Below, in pieces: positions 18,501 to 26,895 of a stretch of 64,000 bases of DNA. Where the stretch lies: NCBI RefSeq assembly GCF_036567765.1, contig NZ_DATCTU010000122.1, positions 117,445 to 181,444 on the forward strand, given 5' to 3'. Source of the DNA: Pseudobacteroides sp. (GTDB lineage Bacteria > Bacillota > Clostridia > Acetivibrionales > DSM-2933). The first letter of the stretch is position 1. Each line of letters starts with the position of its first letter. Under the pieces are notes generated by a model. That model made no database searches, had not been told where the DNA came from, and saw nothing but the letters and a program-made list of their open reading frames with translations. A program made the position numbers and the translations under genes.

Positions 18501-19077
18501 CATTATCACGTATTTCCTGCACTAAAATAGAATCAGTAGAATTATGGAATAACTGCCTGTATTTCTCCTCACTTTCCTTTAATGATTCTTCAATACATTT
18601 ACCGTCATTTATATCACATACAGCCTCAATGTATCCTAACAGTTTTCCATTGTTGCAATGAATTGGCGTCCCTGCAGCAAGAACCCACCTATATTCTCCG
18701 TCATTTCTTCTCAAGCGGTATTCCATTTGGAATGAATCTTCTTTATGAAATGCCCCTTCATATATTTTTAAGCATTTTTCCATATCTTCAGGATGTATAC
18801 CTTCTGCCCAACCGTCTCCAAGCTCTTGCTCTATTTCTCGGCCTGTATATTGAAGCCAGGCGTTATTTAAATAATTGCATTTATTATCTGTACCGAAGCG
18901 TTTTATAAGAACCGGCAGTTTGTCCATCATTTTATGAAAAGTGTCATTTGAATGAACTATGTCATCTATGTTTTCAGAAAAGCTTATATTATAACCTTCC
19001 CCTTGCAATCTATTCGATAACTCCAGTGCCTTTTCTTCATCTTCCTCTATAATTATTACCTTCTTTATATTTCCCAC
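15511..19077 (-). CDS. Hybrid sensor histidine kinase with five PAS domains, receiver and HPt
   Basis: 1188 residues from a GTG eight bases after AAGG. The first 45 residues resemble the start of a receiver domain (VIIIEEDEEKALELSNRL) but stop before a phospho-Asp region. PAS domains follow at about 50-170, 175-295, 300-425, 430-550 and 555-680. The last three share the layout GF-x-N-G-P-D-EVN and look internally duplicated. Then come HisKA with SHEIRTPLNGVVGM (about 715), HATPase with NLISNAIKFTN and GTGLGLAIS, a receiver (LLAEDNEINQ, phospho-Asp in LLLVDINMPIMDG), and an HPt domain with phospho-His in AHNLKG (about 1130). No membrane segment is visible, so it should sense a cytosolic signal. 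No partner regulator gene is adjacent. Confidence 0.93.
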   Translation of the reverse strand: MGNIKKVIIIEEDEEKALELSNRLQGEGYNISFSENIDDIVHSNDTFHKMMDKLPVLIKRFGTDNKCNYLNNAWLQYTGREIEQELGDGWAEGIHPEDMEKCLKIYEGAFHKEDSFQMEYRLRRNDGEYRWVLAAGTPIHCNNGKLLGYIEAVCDINDGKCIEESLKESEEKYRQLFHNSTDSILVQEIRDNGMPGPFIEVNDTVSNVWGFSKQELLEIGAVDTIKYDIIGSVDEVQKDIKEKGCSAFEAYTYTKSGEKKQVEVNSCCITLNRKRVFLTIVRDITEKKQAEMTIRESREKYYSLLMNMRDGFAFYKAVFDENGNPFDFIFVEVNSIYEGIVGMSRDKILGNKLTEIIPGVKKLQQDWIGICAGVACGKKPIRVEEHYSHIFNRWYSIYIYSPEYGYFAAIYEDITEKKLAKESILQSQENYRLLFGNMINGFTYNELIMDHNGKPIDYIMLEVNDAFERFTGIKKESAIGKKASQVYKSHLNPTWLEKCYNVAFNGEYYTIDDLYSEEMMKWYSIIIYSPKRGYFAIMFDDITSRVKSTMELEESKSKYQNLLMNMNSGFGYFKIEFNEKGIPVDCFYIEINKVFEELIDLEADMVIGRSIIEVFPFNKILMDRFLEVFKMVALEGISYKTDELYLDDLDKWCSVYAYSPEKGYFAIIINDITIERRTLELLKKAKEDAETANKAKSEFLANMSHEIRTPLNGVVGMIDLTLSTRLTEEQNENLNIAKNCANSLLIIINDILDFSKMEARKLNLQVIDFSLKQLIENIIKFHSHIANEKGLELNYMLPSNIPEFVMGDPYRLQQILNNLISNAIKFTNMGSVTLAIKSSEVDDGNFILKFAVSDTGIGIAHEEMDKLFKSFSQIDGSYTRKYGGTGLGLAISKQLIELMDGTICVESEKDKGCTFNFTIKCRKSKYCGIEQMKEEKQLSSQSHFRILLAEDNEINQKVVVKIIQNRGWDVTAVNNGRELLDVYRHGKFDLLLVDINMPIMDGFEATRQIRIMEKGTKYHVPIIALTAMVMKGEKDKCLEEGMDAYVSKPIQLEELYNTIINIMERQKQIEIPQEHQYLTFDFLKEQFKDDKDFIIELIKNFLSYYPQILGDLESAIEDEDEEIIGFKAHNLKGLVATFSFKEAFNLCAKIEEQGKLGQKDAVKDTFSKLKDELCKIQEALLSMDWEKI

Positions 19078-19311
19078 TATTACCACCTTCTTCTGTATAA
19101 ATAATTACTATGGGCATATGTCGCTAATATATCGGTATTTAGAACTGAGTTTTAAATATTAATTTCGTTGAGACTAAACTGAAATATTTTCCATATTTAT
19201 AACTTAGAAAATGCTTTCAGTATTTATTTATTACATTGGAGGAATAATAATACGGAAGTTTGATAATTAAATTTGAACTATAAATAATAGGATTTTTAGG
19301 GAGGGTATTAT

Positions 19312-19485
19312 ATGTCAGTTAAAAAAATGGACAGACCTAACAGCGGAATTAAATGCATAGTAAACTCATGTCACTATTATATGTCCGGAGATTATTGTTC
19401 TGCCGAAAGAATAGAGGTTCAGCCAAGAAATGCAGCAGATTCAGAACAAACAGACTGTGCCACCTTTATACCTGAGACAAAATAA
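19312..19485 (+). CDS. DUF1540 small cysteine-rich protein
   Basis: 57 residues: ATG at 19312 eight bases after GGGAGGG, stop TAA at 19483-19485. The pattern C15-x4-C20-x8-C29 then SEQTDC-ATF near the end matches DUF1540 proteins, which are small and probably metal-binding. Function unknown. It lies between the histidine kinase (divergent) and the LysM gene (convergent). Confidence 0.75.
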   Translation: MSVKKMDRPNSGIKCIVNSCHYYMSGDYCSAERIEVQPRNAADSEQTDCATFIPETK

Positions 19486-19500
19486 TTATTGATCAATTTT

Positions 19501-19523
19501 CTGGGGGACTTTAATCCCCCCAG
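19501..19523. terminator. GC-rich hairpin after the DUF1540 gene
   Basis: CTGGGGG-ACTTTAA-TCCCCCCAG, an eight-pair stem 15 bp after the DUF1540 stop and 40 bp before the LysM gene stop. It has no clear T run on either side, so termination is inferred from position. Confidence 0.45.
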
Positions 19524-19562
19524 ATAACAACATATTTAAAATATATATCCTGATCTAAGTAG

Positions 19563-20222
19563 TCATACAAAAATTGTTTTAAGCATTGCATAAATGCTGG
19601 GTCCTAATCCTTCTGCGGCTTCAGTATTGGGTATGGAAACAGTAAACCTGAACAAGTTATTCCCTATCCTTATAAGAATTATATTCTTTGATAGAGTGCT
19701 GCTGGAAGAATGCAGGAAGAATGCAGCCTTTCTAAAGAAAGGATCAAAAATTTCTTCTCCCTTCATCTCGACCGGAGTTCCAACATATTGCAACTCAACG
19801 ATAGAGTTTTTACGGATTTCATTTATGTCTGCGTTAAGTGGGAGCATTTCGATTCTGGCATCAAAACGGCTATCGAAGTTGGAGAATACCAAGTCCCTTC
19901 CAGGTTCCTCACCGGTAAATGTGAAATTATTAAGGACATATATATAGTACCCCTGATCACTTCTATAAAGTCTGGCCTCCCTGTTTTCAGTCTGACCTTC
20001 CACAAACACAGGTATATTCTTTATAAGAGGCAATGTTCCGGTAACATACGGTATGCATACCCTTTGACCTATCATAAGTCTATATGGATTTACTCCAGGA
20101 TTTGCCCTAAGGAGGGTATCAAGAGGCAAACCTATAAGATCTGCTATTTCATAGAACGTATCTCCCCGTCGTATCAAATAATAATACCCAGCAGAACACT
20201 GCTGATAATTCTGCTCAAACAT
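19563..20222 (-). CDS. LysM-domain protein
   Basis: About 219 residues from the ATG at 20222, nine bases after GAGG. Residues 10-60 form a LysM peptidoglycan/chitin-binding motif (YYLIRRGDTFYEIADLIGLP, then GQRVCIPYV). The remaining 150 residues are beta-rich and unassigned. No signal peptide is visible, which is common for LysM proteins placed inside the spore during coat assembly. That role is inference. Confidence 0.75.
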   Translation of the reverse strand: MFEQNYQQCSAGYYYLIRRGDTFYEIADLIGLPLDTLLRANPGVNPYRLMIGQRVCIPYVTGTLPLIKNIPVFVEGQTENREARLYRSDQGYYIYVLNNFTFTGEEPGRDLVFSNFDSRFDARIEMLPLNADINEIRKNSIVELQYVGTPVEMKGEEIFDPFFRKAAFFLHSSSSTLSKNIILIRIGNNLFRFTVSIPNTEAAEGLGPSIYAMLKTIFV

Positions 20223-20362
20223 ATTCTTTAACCTCATAATATATTAACATTATATGCTAATATATTATATATTTTTTGATTATGACACTCTCAGTGTAAC
20301 CCAATTATTATTCAGGGAATATTTATAAGTGTGCAATGTATTATCACCATAAAGGAGATCAT

Positions 20363-21094
20363 ATGTATATTTATAGAGCCGAATCCCCTGGTATTGTAGC
20401 TTACGCAAGAGGAGACGTAAACGGTAACCGCATACCTGAAAATGTGTTTTTAACCGGTATAAAAACAGCCGATAGCCCATTTATACAAAATATTACATTA
20501 TTAATTCAGGATGGGACGGCTTACGCACCGGCAGTTATACCCCTTGAAGAAAATGCCGGTTACAACCCAACATTATTTTTGGGTGATTTTACAGGAAACG
20601 GTGTGGATGATATCCTGATAAGCATTACATCCGGCGGCAGCGGAGGAATGATGTATCATTATATCTATTCATTTTATAACAATATGCCTAAGCTGATTTT
20701 TGACTATAAGGTATTTAATGAATACTATAGATATGAAGTTAACTATAAGAATAACTATAAGGTTGAAGTACATAGTGAAAGAAATAAAGAAACCTACATT
20801 TTGGATATATCACTTAAAGGTGAAGACTATCTAAATGAGATCTATGATGAAAAAGGTGTTCTCAAAAGCCCTATTACCGGATTTGTTAATCCCCTAAGCG
20901 GCTTGTATCCTGTTGACTTTGATTCAAATAAAGTATATGAACTTCTGGCCTATCAAAGGATTGCAGGTAGGTATAATGCTGATGCCTTAGGATATGTTTT
21001 AAACTCTTTGGCATGGCAGAACAACAGCTTTTCTTTATTTGATCAGAATGTAGCAATATTTGGGGCAGAAAAAGATCGCAATAGGATTTTATAA
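20363..21094 (+). CDS. VCBS/FG-GAP-like repeat protein
   Basis: 243 residues from the ATG at 20363, five bases after AAGGAG. Two calcium-loop-like repeats are present: ARGDVNGNRIPENVFL (about 17-32) and LGDFTGNGVDDILISI (about 73-88). A degenerate third lies near PVDFDSNKVYELLA (about 190). These resemble FG-GAP/VCBS blades but are too few for a full propeller. No signal peptide. It is divergent from the LysM gene and convergent with gerKB. Function unknown. Confidence 0.6.
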   Translation: MYIYRAESPGIVAYARGDVNGNRIPENVFLTGIKTADSPFIQNITLLIQDGTAYAPAVIPLEENAGYNPTLFLGDFTGNGVDDILISITSGGSGGMMYHYIYSFYNNMPKLIFDYKVFNEYYRYEVNYKNNYKVEVHSERNKETYILDISLKGEDYLNEIYDEKGVLKSPITGFVNPLSGLYPVDFDSNKVYELLAYQRIAGRYNADALGYVLNSLAWQNNSFSLFDQNVAIFGAEKDRNRIL

Positions 21095-21108
21095 TCCTGA
21101 AATTCTAT

Positions 21109-21178
21109 GGGGCGTTTCAAAAATTTGATTCATTAGTACTCTGCAAGCTTTATTTTAATAAATATTTTTGAAATGCCC
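21109..21178. terminator. 70-bp inverted-repeat element between convergent genes
   Basis: GGGC-G-TTTCAAAAAT pairs with ATTTTTGAAA-T-GCCC across a 40-nt AT-rich loop. It can serve as a bidirectional terminator for the VCBS-like gene and gerKB. A close relative of the arms recurs at 30316-30387. Confidence 0.6.
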
Positions 21179-21193
21179 TGAATTATCTGTGGA

Positions 21194-22288
21194 TTAGGCC
21201 TTACCATGTTTTTTCTTCCTCGCCCCGGCTATTAGGAGCAATACAATGGTCATGCCAAAAGTAACGGTCCAAGCCCAGTTTCTAAAATAATCAACCTCAA
21301 GCTTTACTGCATCTATAAGATTACCTGGTAAAAAGCTTAATGTCATCATAAGAATGGCAAATGGCAAAATGAGCGGTTTGTAGTATTCCAGCTTAAATGT
21401 CTTTTTAAAGGTGTGGAGTATAAAATAAAAGTTAACAGTAACAAACAGTAGTGATGCTGCGGCCCATATAACAATAAATACAGACTCTATCCTTTGGAAG
21501 AACCTTCCGTAATTGATAAGTCTGGCCAGGTGAAAAATAGGAATAGTCCTTTCAAGTGCCAACGGAACAGGCAAGACAGTAACAAAAACCAATGCCGAAA
21601 TGAATAGAAAAAATGATGAAAAACCTAACGCCCAAAAGCCAGATGATTTAAGGTTCTTATTTGTTTTTATATATGGTGCCATAAGAAACAGCAGCAATAA
21701 TTCTGCAAAGATGGAAACCTTCATGACCCCTTCACCGAAAATTTTTGACGGGCCATATCCCATAATTGGCAAAAGCTGCGAAAAGTCTACATAGTTGGCT
21801 ACTCCAATCATAATGATCAAAAAACCTACTGCTATGGCAGGTACTGCTATGGCATGAAGCCTTGCGATAGCCTCCAATCCAAAGTAAGCACCTGCTACCA
21901 TACATACAAGGAAAAAGAGCTCTACAAAACTTAGGGGTGAATTGGTCAATGCTACCAATTTCATATTCTCACTGAAGGTGCGAAGGTATACAGTAGTAAC
22001 ATATGTCAGAAAAACTATAATAGTAGTGCCTACCAACACCCTTACTATGACGCCGCCGACATGTTCTCCGATATCTATAAGGTCCTTACCTTCCATAGAC
22101 TTGTAGAGCCTTTGAATGATGTAAAAGCCTAAAAATGCCAGAAGAGAAATGTATAATGTAAAAATCCATCCTGCAGTACCGCCCTGCTCTGTAGCCATAC
22201 GGGGGTAGTTTAAGAATATTTTAGTGCATATCACATTGATTAGAATAGTTACTACTTCCCAATTACCGAAAACAATTTTCTTTTCCAT
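21194..22288 (-). CDS. gerKB: Spore germination protein GerKB-like (amino acid permease fold)
   Basis: 364 residues with about ten membrane helices, of the GerAB/GerKB (APC-like) family. It is the ligand-sensing membrane subunit of a germinant receptor. The start follows GGAGG by seven bases. Features such as FGNWEVVTILINVI at the N-terminus and a basic tail (GARKKKHG) fit the family, and the length is typical. It is last in an operon of order A, C, small ORF, B, which is the gerK arrangement rather than gerA. A hairpin element follows it. Confidence 0.92.
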   Translation of the reverse strand: MEKKIVFGNWEVVTILINVICTKIFLNYPRMATEQGGTAGWIFTLYISLLAFLGFYIIQRLYKSMEGKDLIDIGEHVGGVIVRVLVGTTIIVFLTYVTTVYLRTFSENMKLVALTNSPLSFVELFFLVCMVAGAYFGLEAIARLHAIAVPAIAVGFLIIMIGVANYVDFSQLLPIMGYGPSKIFGEGVMKVSIFAELLLLFLMAPYIKTNKNLKSSGFWALGFSSFFLFISALVFVTVLPVPLALERTIPIFHLARLINYGRFFQRIESVFIVIWAAASLLFVTVNFYFILHTFKKTFKLEYYKPLILPFAILMMTLSFLPGNLIDAVKLEVDYFRNWAWTVTFGMTIVLLLIAGARKKKHGKA

Positions 22289-22328
22289 TCAAGCCTCCTA
22301 CCTTTTACTTTTGCTTTGCTCCATGCCT

Positions 22329-22508
22329 TTAGCCTTCTCTTACAAATAATACATATACAGGAAGGGCTACTGTGGCTAGTGCAACAAGAAAAACCATAAC
22401 AGCTCCAAGCTTGTTTTTTCTTTTCCATGTCCACCTGCCAAAGCTTATTGTATATATAGCTATCAAAAGTAATAAAATTATTATAAATATCCTGTCTGCT
22501 GTAACCAT
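22329..22508 (-). CDS. Small two-helix membrane protein in the gerK operon
   Basis: 59 residues: ATG at 22508 overlapping the gerKC stop by one base (TAATG), with GAGG ten bases upstream. Two hydrophobic helices (residues 7-23, IFIIILLLLIAIYTISF, and 36-56) flank a basic turn WTWKRKNK. It ends 40 bp before gerKB. Small membrane proteins accompany some Bacillus ger operons (GerD-like or extra subunits such as GerVB/GerUF types). Its placement and translational coupling suggest an accessory receptor subunit. Confidence 0.75.
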   Translation of the reverse strand: MVTADRIFIIILLLLIAIYTISFGRWTWKRKNKLGAVMVFLVALATVALPVYVLFVREG

Positions 22509-23803
22509 TATTTGTTTTCCTCCACACCTTCCGAGTCAACTGATGGAAGAGTCTTTAAGATAAGGCCTGGCCTTCTCAATTTAAAGCTTATGTCTATATT
22601 AAAGGTGGAATCCTTATATTTGGATTTCCAGTTATACCTCTCCCACTCTTCCCAAGTCAAAAAGTACTTTTTTGCATAGGAGCCAAAACCGCATATATCC
22701 GAATTAAAATCTTTTGATGTCTTTTCCAGGAATACTTTCATATCGTTGCCGATTTGTTCTTCTACATACTTTTCAAGCAAATTTGACAACCCTCCCTGCT
22801 CATAATCTATTGTGCTTTGAATAGATAAGATATCCGCCTCAAGAATTATTTTAACATCAATCAGGGGCTTCCCATCGATCAGATTCACCTTATGATGGGG
22901 CCTTCTGCTTTGCTTAATATCAAGAAGGATAAATTTACCCTTTTCTTTAGGGTCTTTTATTGTCCAGTAGGCATGTCCATACTCACCTGTTGCCATCAAC
23001 AGGTATTTTACATCGCTTCCGTCCATTTCGCCTACCATCTTGTCTCCATTAAACACCGCAAGACCCATGTTCTCTGAGCCAACCCCTCCTGTTTTCGTTA
23101 CATCACCAGCATAAAAGTCACCTCCAAATGGGATATCTCGTCCTCTTTCCCTGAAGGTTGATTTATCCACATTAAATTCATCCGATGACTTAAACTTCCC
23201 TACTCCTCCCAATATTGCTACAGGATCCTTGTACAGTGACTCGGAATACTTATAGAAATTATGGAACTGCACATTTGGGATAAATCCTGTATAGCTGTAG
23301 CTTTGGAAAGTAAGTTCATAATATTTTGAAGGGTTTAATACCAGCTCAGGTTTTACAGCTTTTAGGTATTCTTCAGCAGAATTCCTTGCAACCACCATAT
23401 ACATACTAGGCCTAAATTCCCTTCCTCTTAACAATGCATGCAGATAGGATTCAATCCCTTCTTTTGCAAGCTCCCTGGAAAATACCACAACCTTGTTATG
23501 TGACATATTGATTTGCTTACTGGTAAAAGTGTTTACCATGTTAATCCCCGCATATACTGTAGGTGCCTCAACGGTAACATTGCTATAGGGCTGCTCTCCC
23601 CCGCCTCCGCCTCCGCCTCCCTCTCCTGCCTGGGGCTTTGCTATCTGAAATGTCAACTTTAGTACATTGGTTTTACCTTTATCAACTCCAAGTGCAATGA
23701 CATAGCCAAGCTCATCTATTTCTCTTTTATCAAAGCACCCTGTCATAAGCCCGCAAAATGAGAATAAAATAATGATTATGCCTACAGCCCTTTTTATTTT
23801 CAT
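22508..23803 (-). CDS. gerKC: Spore germination lipoprotein GerKC-like (Ger(x)C family)
   Basis: 431 residues. The signal sequence has a lipobox LMTGC (Cys near residue 23), followed by the family hallmark FDKREIDELGYVIALGVDKG. It is anchored to the outer face of the spore inner membrane as the C subunit of a germinant receptor. An unusual run of glycines (GEGGGGGGGGEQP, about 59-71) interrupts the first domain. The start ATG overlaps the gerKA stop (TAATG), and its own stop overlaps the next small gene, so translation is coupled throughout. Confidence 0.93.
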   Translation of the reverse strand: MKIKRAVGIIIILFSFCGLMTGCFDKREIDELGYVIALGVDKGKTNVLKLTFQIAKPQAGEGGGGGGGGEQPYSNVTVEAPTVYAGINMVNTFTSKQINMSHNKVVVFSRELAKEGIESYLHALLRGREFRPSMYMVVARNSAEEYLKAVKPELVLNPSKYYELTFQSYSYTGFIPNVQFHNFYKYSESLYKDPVAILGGVGKFKSSDEFNVDKSTFRERGRDIPFGGDFYAGDVTKTGGVGSENMGLAVFNGDKMVGEMDGSDVKYLLMATGEYGHAYWTIKDPKEKGKFILLDIKQSRRPHHKVNLIDGKPLIDVKIILEADILSIQSTIDYEQGGLSNLLEKYVEEQIGNDMKVFLEKTSKDFNSDICGFGSYAKKYFLTWEEWERYNWKSKYKDSTFNIDISFKLRRPGLILKTLPSVDSEGVEENK

Positions 23804-25557
23804 TATTCTTCCTCCTCTTCTGCACCGCTATCTCCACTTCTATCCCAAGCTCTACTGTACTTTGGCTGCATCTTATCTTTTTTCACATTCATATAATCAG
23901 GACGTTTTTCTTGTTTCCAAACAGGTGCTTTTAATACATTTTCAACAAAACTGCCTGATGTACGCGGTGCAAACGGTGATACATAAGGTACTCCAAAGGA
24001 TTTTGCATTAACAAACCATAATGCAATAAGGAATATACCGGTAGTTATTCCTAAAAAGCCTGCCGAAGCTGCCAGAAGTATAAATGCAAATCTTAGTATT
24101 CTAAATGCAAATCCTGCTGAAAAGTTGGGTATAGCAAAGGATCCGATTCCTGTAACTGCAACAATTATAATGAGTATGGGACTTACAATATTGGCAGCAA
24201 CAGCAGCCTGCCCCAATATTAAAGCTCCTATAATACCAAGTGTAGGACCTATAGGACCAGGTATTCTTATACCCGCTTCACGGATCAGCTCAAAGGACAC
24301 TTCCATAATAAGTACTTCTACTATAGCCGGAAAAGGAACTCTTTCACGGGCTGATGCTATGGCAAGGAGCAGGTCTGTAGGAATCATTTCGTGGTGAAAA
24401 TCCGTTATGGCTATATATATTCCTGGAAGCAACAGTGACATAAATACTGCACCAACCCTTACAATCCTCAATAGATTTGCATAGGGAAACCTGAGATAGT
24501 TATCCTCAGCAGCATGAGCCAGATCCTGATTTGTTATAGGCACAACTATAACAAAAGGACTGCCGTTCATTATGATAGCAACCCGGCCTTCTGCAAGCAT
24601 CGCCGATACTCTGTCCGGCCTTTCGGTGGCCAATACCTGGGGTGTAGGCAAAAAAGGGTTATCCTCAATAAACTGCTCAAGCTCCCCGGTATCCAGTATA
24701 TGGTCCACTTTGATTTTTTTAAGTCTTCTTCTTACTTCCTTTACAAGAGAATCGTTGGCTATATCCTTTATATAAAGCATGGAACAAGGTGTCTTACTTC
24801 TTCTTCCGATTTGCAGGTTCTCCACAATAAGATTTTCATCCTTAAGCCTTTTTCTTATAAGTGAGGTATTTCCCCTCAGGGATTCATTGAAACCTTCCTG
24901 AGGCCCGCGGATTACCAGTTCGGTGTTGGGCCTTTCCACCCCCCTTGCCTGCCATCCTTTTACGTCAGCCGTAAATGCTACGCTTAATCCTTCAATATAA
25001 ATCCCGCACCCGCCGAAATTAACATCATCCACTACGTCCTGGTGCTCTGAAACTTCCTTTATCTGATTGTGAGGCAGTATATTACCTTTGATATATTCGG
25101 CAATATCTTTTGCCTGACTTTTAATATCTAGACTGGACAACATCATAAGAGGCTGCAGTATATCGGAATTTACAACCTTTCTATCAACCATTCCATCTAT
25201 AAATACCATGAAGGCTGGTATAGCCTTATCCTTTACAATAATATCAAATTCCCGGATTACTATGTCCCCATTTGTTGGAACACTGAATTTTTCCTTAATA
25301 AAGTTCAGGTTTTCTGAAAGCATACTGCTTATATCAGACTTTTTACCTTTTTCCTTTTCCTCCGCTTTATCACCCTTAGGGCTGTTAAGCTTTGTAAGAA
25401 CACCTTCATTTTTCTTTTTAACACGCTCTTCTTTTTTTTGTGACTTTTCCTCATTAAGCTCGGCTTCCCTTTGTGTCTCCTTCAAGATAAAAGTCTCTGT
25501 TTTTGCAGGCTCCCTAAAGGAAATCAAGTCTGTCAGAATCTTCTTTATATTAATCAA
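23803..25557 (-). CDS. gerKA: Spore germination protein GerKA-like (GerA family)
   Basis: 584 residues from a TTG eight bases after AAAGGAG. An N-terminal cytoplasmic charged region (rich in Lys and Glu, about 25-75) precedes the GerA core. That core has YIEGLSVAFTADVKGWQARG, then RGPQEGFNESLRGN (about 210-225) and the C-terminal membrane bundle with four to five helices (about 380-530). It is the A subunit of a nutrient germinant receptor. First gene of the A-C-small-B operon. The charged extension is longer than in the Bacillus proteins. Confidence 0.93.
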   Translation of the reverse strand: MINIKKILTDLISFREPAKTETFILKETQREAELNEEKSQKKEERVKKKNEGVLTKLNSPKGDKAEEKEKGKKSDISSMLSENLNFIKEKFSVPTNGDIVIREFDIIVKDKAIPAFMVFIDGMVDRKVVNSDILQPLMMLSSLDIKSQAKDIAEYIKGNILPHNQIKEVSEHQDVVDDVNFGGCGIYIEGLSVAFTADVKGWQARGVERPNTELVIRGPQEGFNESLRGNTSLIRKRLKDENLIVENLQIGRRSKTPCSMLYIKDIANDSLVKEVRRRLKKIKVDHILDTGELEQFIEDNPFLPTPQVLATERPDRVSAMLAEGRVAIIMNGSPFVIVVPITNQDLAHAAEDNYLRFPYANLLRIVRVGAVFMSLLLPGIYIAITDFHHEMIPTDLLLAIASARERVPFPAIVEVLIMEVSFELIREAGIRIPGPIGPTLGIIGALILGQAAVAANIVSPILIIIVAVTGIGSFAIPNFSAGFAFRILRFAFILLAASAGFLGITTGIFLIALWFVNAKSFGVPYVSPFAPRTSGSFVENVLKAPVWKQEKRPDYMNVKKDKMQPKYSRAWDRSGDSGAEEEEE

Positions 25558-25773
25558 TCGGTTCACTCCTTTTAAAGCCAGTAATACCATGCAACAACCA
25601 TCGAAACTTATTATTGGCAGTTAAAAAGATAAATATACACTCTTGTTTCTTTAGCATACAACGTGGGATTCCAACTGAAAAAATTTTATAAATATTTGAC
25701 TATAACTAAAATAACGGGAAATACTAAAAATGAAAAATAAACGATTATCCAATTTATGAGAGAAGGTATTTAT

Positions 25774-25983
25774 ATGAGATTAAGTGATATGAAGCCTGAA
25801 GATGAAATAATAGTTTTTGATAAATTAAGCAGAAAGATTAGGAAGAGGCATGGAAAGTATATCGCATCTAACAGCAATTTCCTGACTATACAATTTCAGC
25901 ATTATAAGGATACTCTGCTGCTTTCCGATTTAAAACAGGGAAAAGCACAAATATTCAAAGATACTGAAGCAATTGTATTCTAA
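25774..25983 (+). CDS. Small conserved-looking protein of unknown function
   Basis: 69 residues. The ATG at 25774 lies eight bases after GAAGG; an upstream in-frame ATG overlaps that site. Mixed alpha/beta with a basic patch KLSRKIRKRHGKY; no Cys, no membrane segment. Not recognised. It is divergent from gerKA and ends in a perfect palindromic terminator. Confidence 0.55.
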   Translation: MRLSDMKPEDEIIVFDKLSRKIRKRHGKYIASNSNFLTIQFQHYKDTLLLSDLKQGKAQIFKDTEAIVF

Positions 25984-26007
25984 AAAGAGAGCCATGGCTC
26001 TCCTTTT
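25982..26007. terminator. Bidirectional palindromic terminator
   Basis: GAGAGCCATGGCTCTC (25987-26002) is a perfect palindrome flanked by A5 on one side and CTTTT on the other. It serves the 25774 gene on plus and the hemerythrin gene on minus. Confidence 0.8.
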
Positions 26008-26025
26008 AGAATACTGCTAATCCTC

Positions 26026-26577
26026 CTATGCCTGGGATTCAAGCTCACCCAAAAGCCCAATATACTTTTCCTGTATTTTTTCTTCCCGGGCTTTTTGCTC
26101 AAATACCTTGCATTCGTTTTCCAACCTCTCCATAGTTTCCTTTGAAAGATTGTTTCGGGCGTATTTGTATACTACCCCATCTTCCTTGTCAATGTGTCTG
26201 TTTAATAGATGGGTATATGAAATTGCATTGGCAATGACATCAAGCCTTGCTTCACTATCCCCTTCAAGCACACGCTTGACAGCAGCTTCCAGCTCCGAAA
26301 TGTGAAGCCTGCCAAGATCATGCTCCACATTCATACCGAGCCTGACAAGCTTATCCGCTGCCGGCCCAAGCTCCTCTGTCATCCTCTCAAAAAGCAAAGC
26401 TTCTTCCTTTCCATGATGGTGCTTGTCAGCATAGTTCCTAACAAAATCAATTACTTTGAAGAAGTCCTCATACCGCACATTCTCACCATTTAGTATTTTA
26501 TTGCAGTGCTTTCGGATAACAGAAAGCATTCTTTTAATATACTTATGTTCATCTACCATTAGCTCGATACAATTCAT
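26026..26577 (-). CDS. Hemerythrin HHE-domain protein
   Basis: 183 residues. Helical-bundle protein that binds a di-iron centre; members sense or buffer oxygen or nitric oxide. Candidate ligands: H12 in LMVDEHKYIK, HHHGKEE (about 54-60), VEHDLGRLH (about 85-93), and HLLNRHIDKED (about 122-132). The C-terminus is a charged helix. It is followed by DUF1858 and DUF438 genes on the same strand, which also act in redox or iron-sulfur protection in related bacteria. Confidence 0.9.
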   Translation of the reverse strand: MNCIELMVDEHKYIKRMLSVIRKHCNKILNGENVRYEDFFKVIDFVRNYADKHHHGKEEALLFERMTEELGPAADKLVRLGMNVEHDLGRLHISELEAAVKRVLEGDSEARLDVIANAISYTHLLNRHIDKEDGVVYKYARNNLSKETMERLENECKVFEQKAREEKIQEKYIGLLGELESQA

Positions 26578-26634
26578 AAAACACCACCCATTTCAACTTA
26601 AAATTGAGAACATCTTTTTTTGGTCAATTAATTT

Positions 26635-26823
26635 TTAATCCTGATTTAACGCAACCAACAATTTGTCAATGCTTATGCCATGTACCATTGATGCCTCTTC
26701 CAATGTCTCAGCCTGCGAAGACGGGCATCCTATACAGCCCATGCCAAAGCTCATTAAGATTTGTGCTGCCTGTGGGTTAGTCCTGATTACCTGTCCAATA
26801 GTCATATCCTTTGTTACCTTCAT
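26635..26823 (-). CDS. DUF1858 domain protein
   Basis: 62 residues. Whole protein is a DUF1858 domain (MTIGQVIRTNPQAAQILMSFGMGCIGCPSSQAETLEEA) with the family CxxC (CIGC, residues 30-33). It resembles the disulfide domain next to hybrid-cluster and ScdA/RIC-type repair proteins. It sits between the hemerythrin gene and the DUF438 gene. Confidence 0.9.
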   Translation of the reverse strand: MKVTKDMTIGQVIRTNPQAAQILMSFGMGCIGCPSSQAETLEEASMVHGISIDKLLVALNQD

Positions 26824-26895
26824 GTTATTATCCTCCTCATTTTTGTTATCAAAAGTTAATTATTTATTCTATAAATGGAAATATGCTTCCAAATA

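Noticed and set aside
20280..20480. 66-codon frame on minus over the start of the VCBS-like gene
   Set aside because: Shadow of the plus-strand gene, which has a clear ribosome site.
22252..22539. 95-codon frame on minus in the gerK operon
   Set aside because: It is another frame over the 59-residue membrane gene; composition is unlike a real protein and it overlaps gerKB and gerKC.
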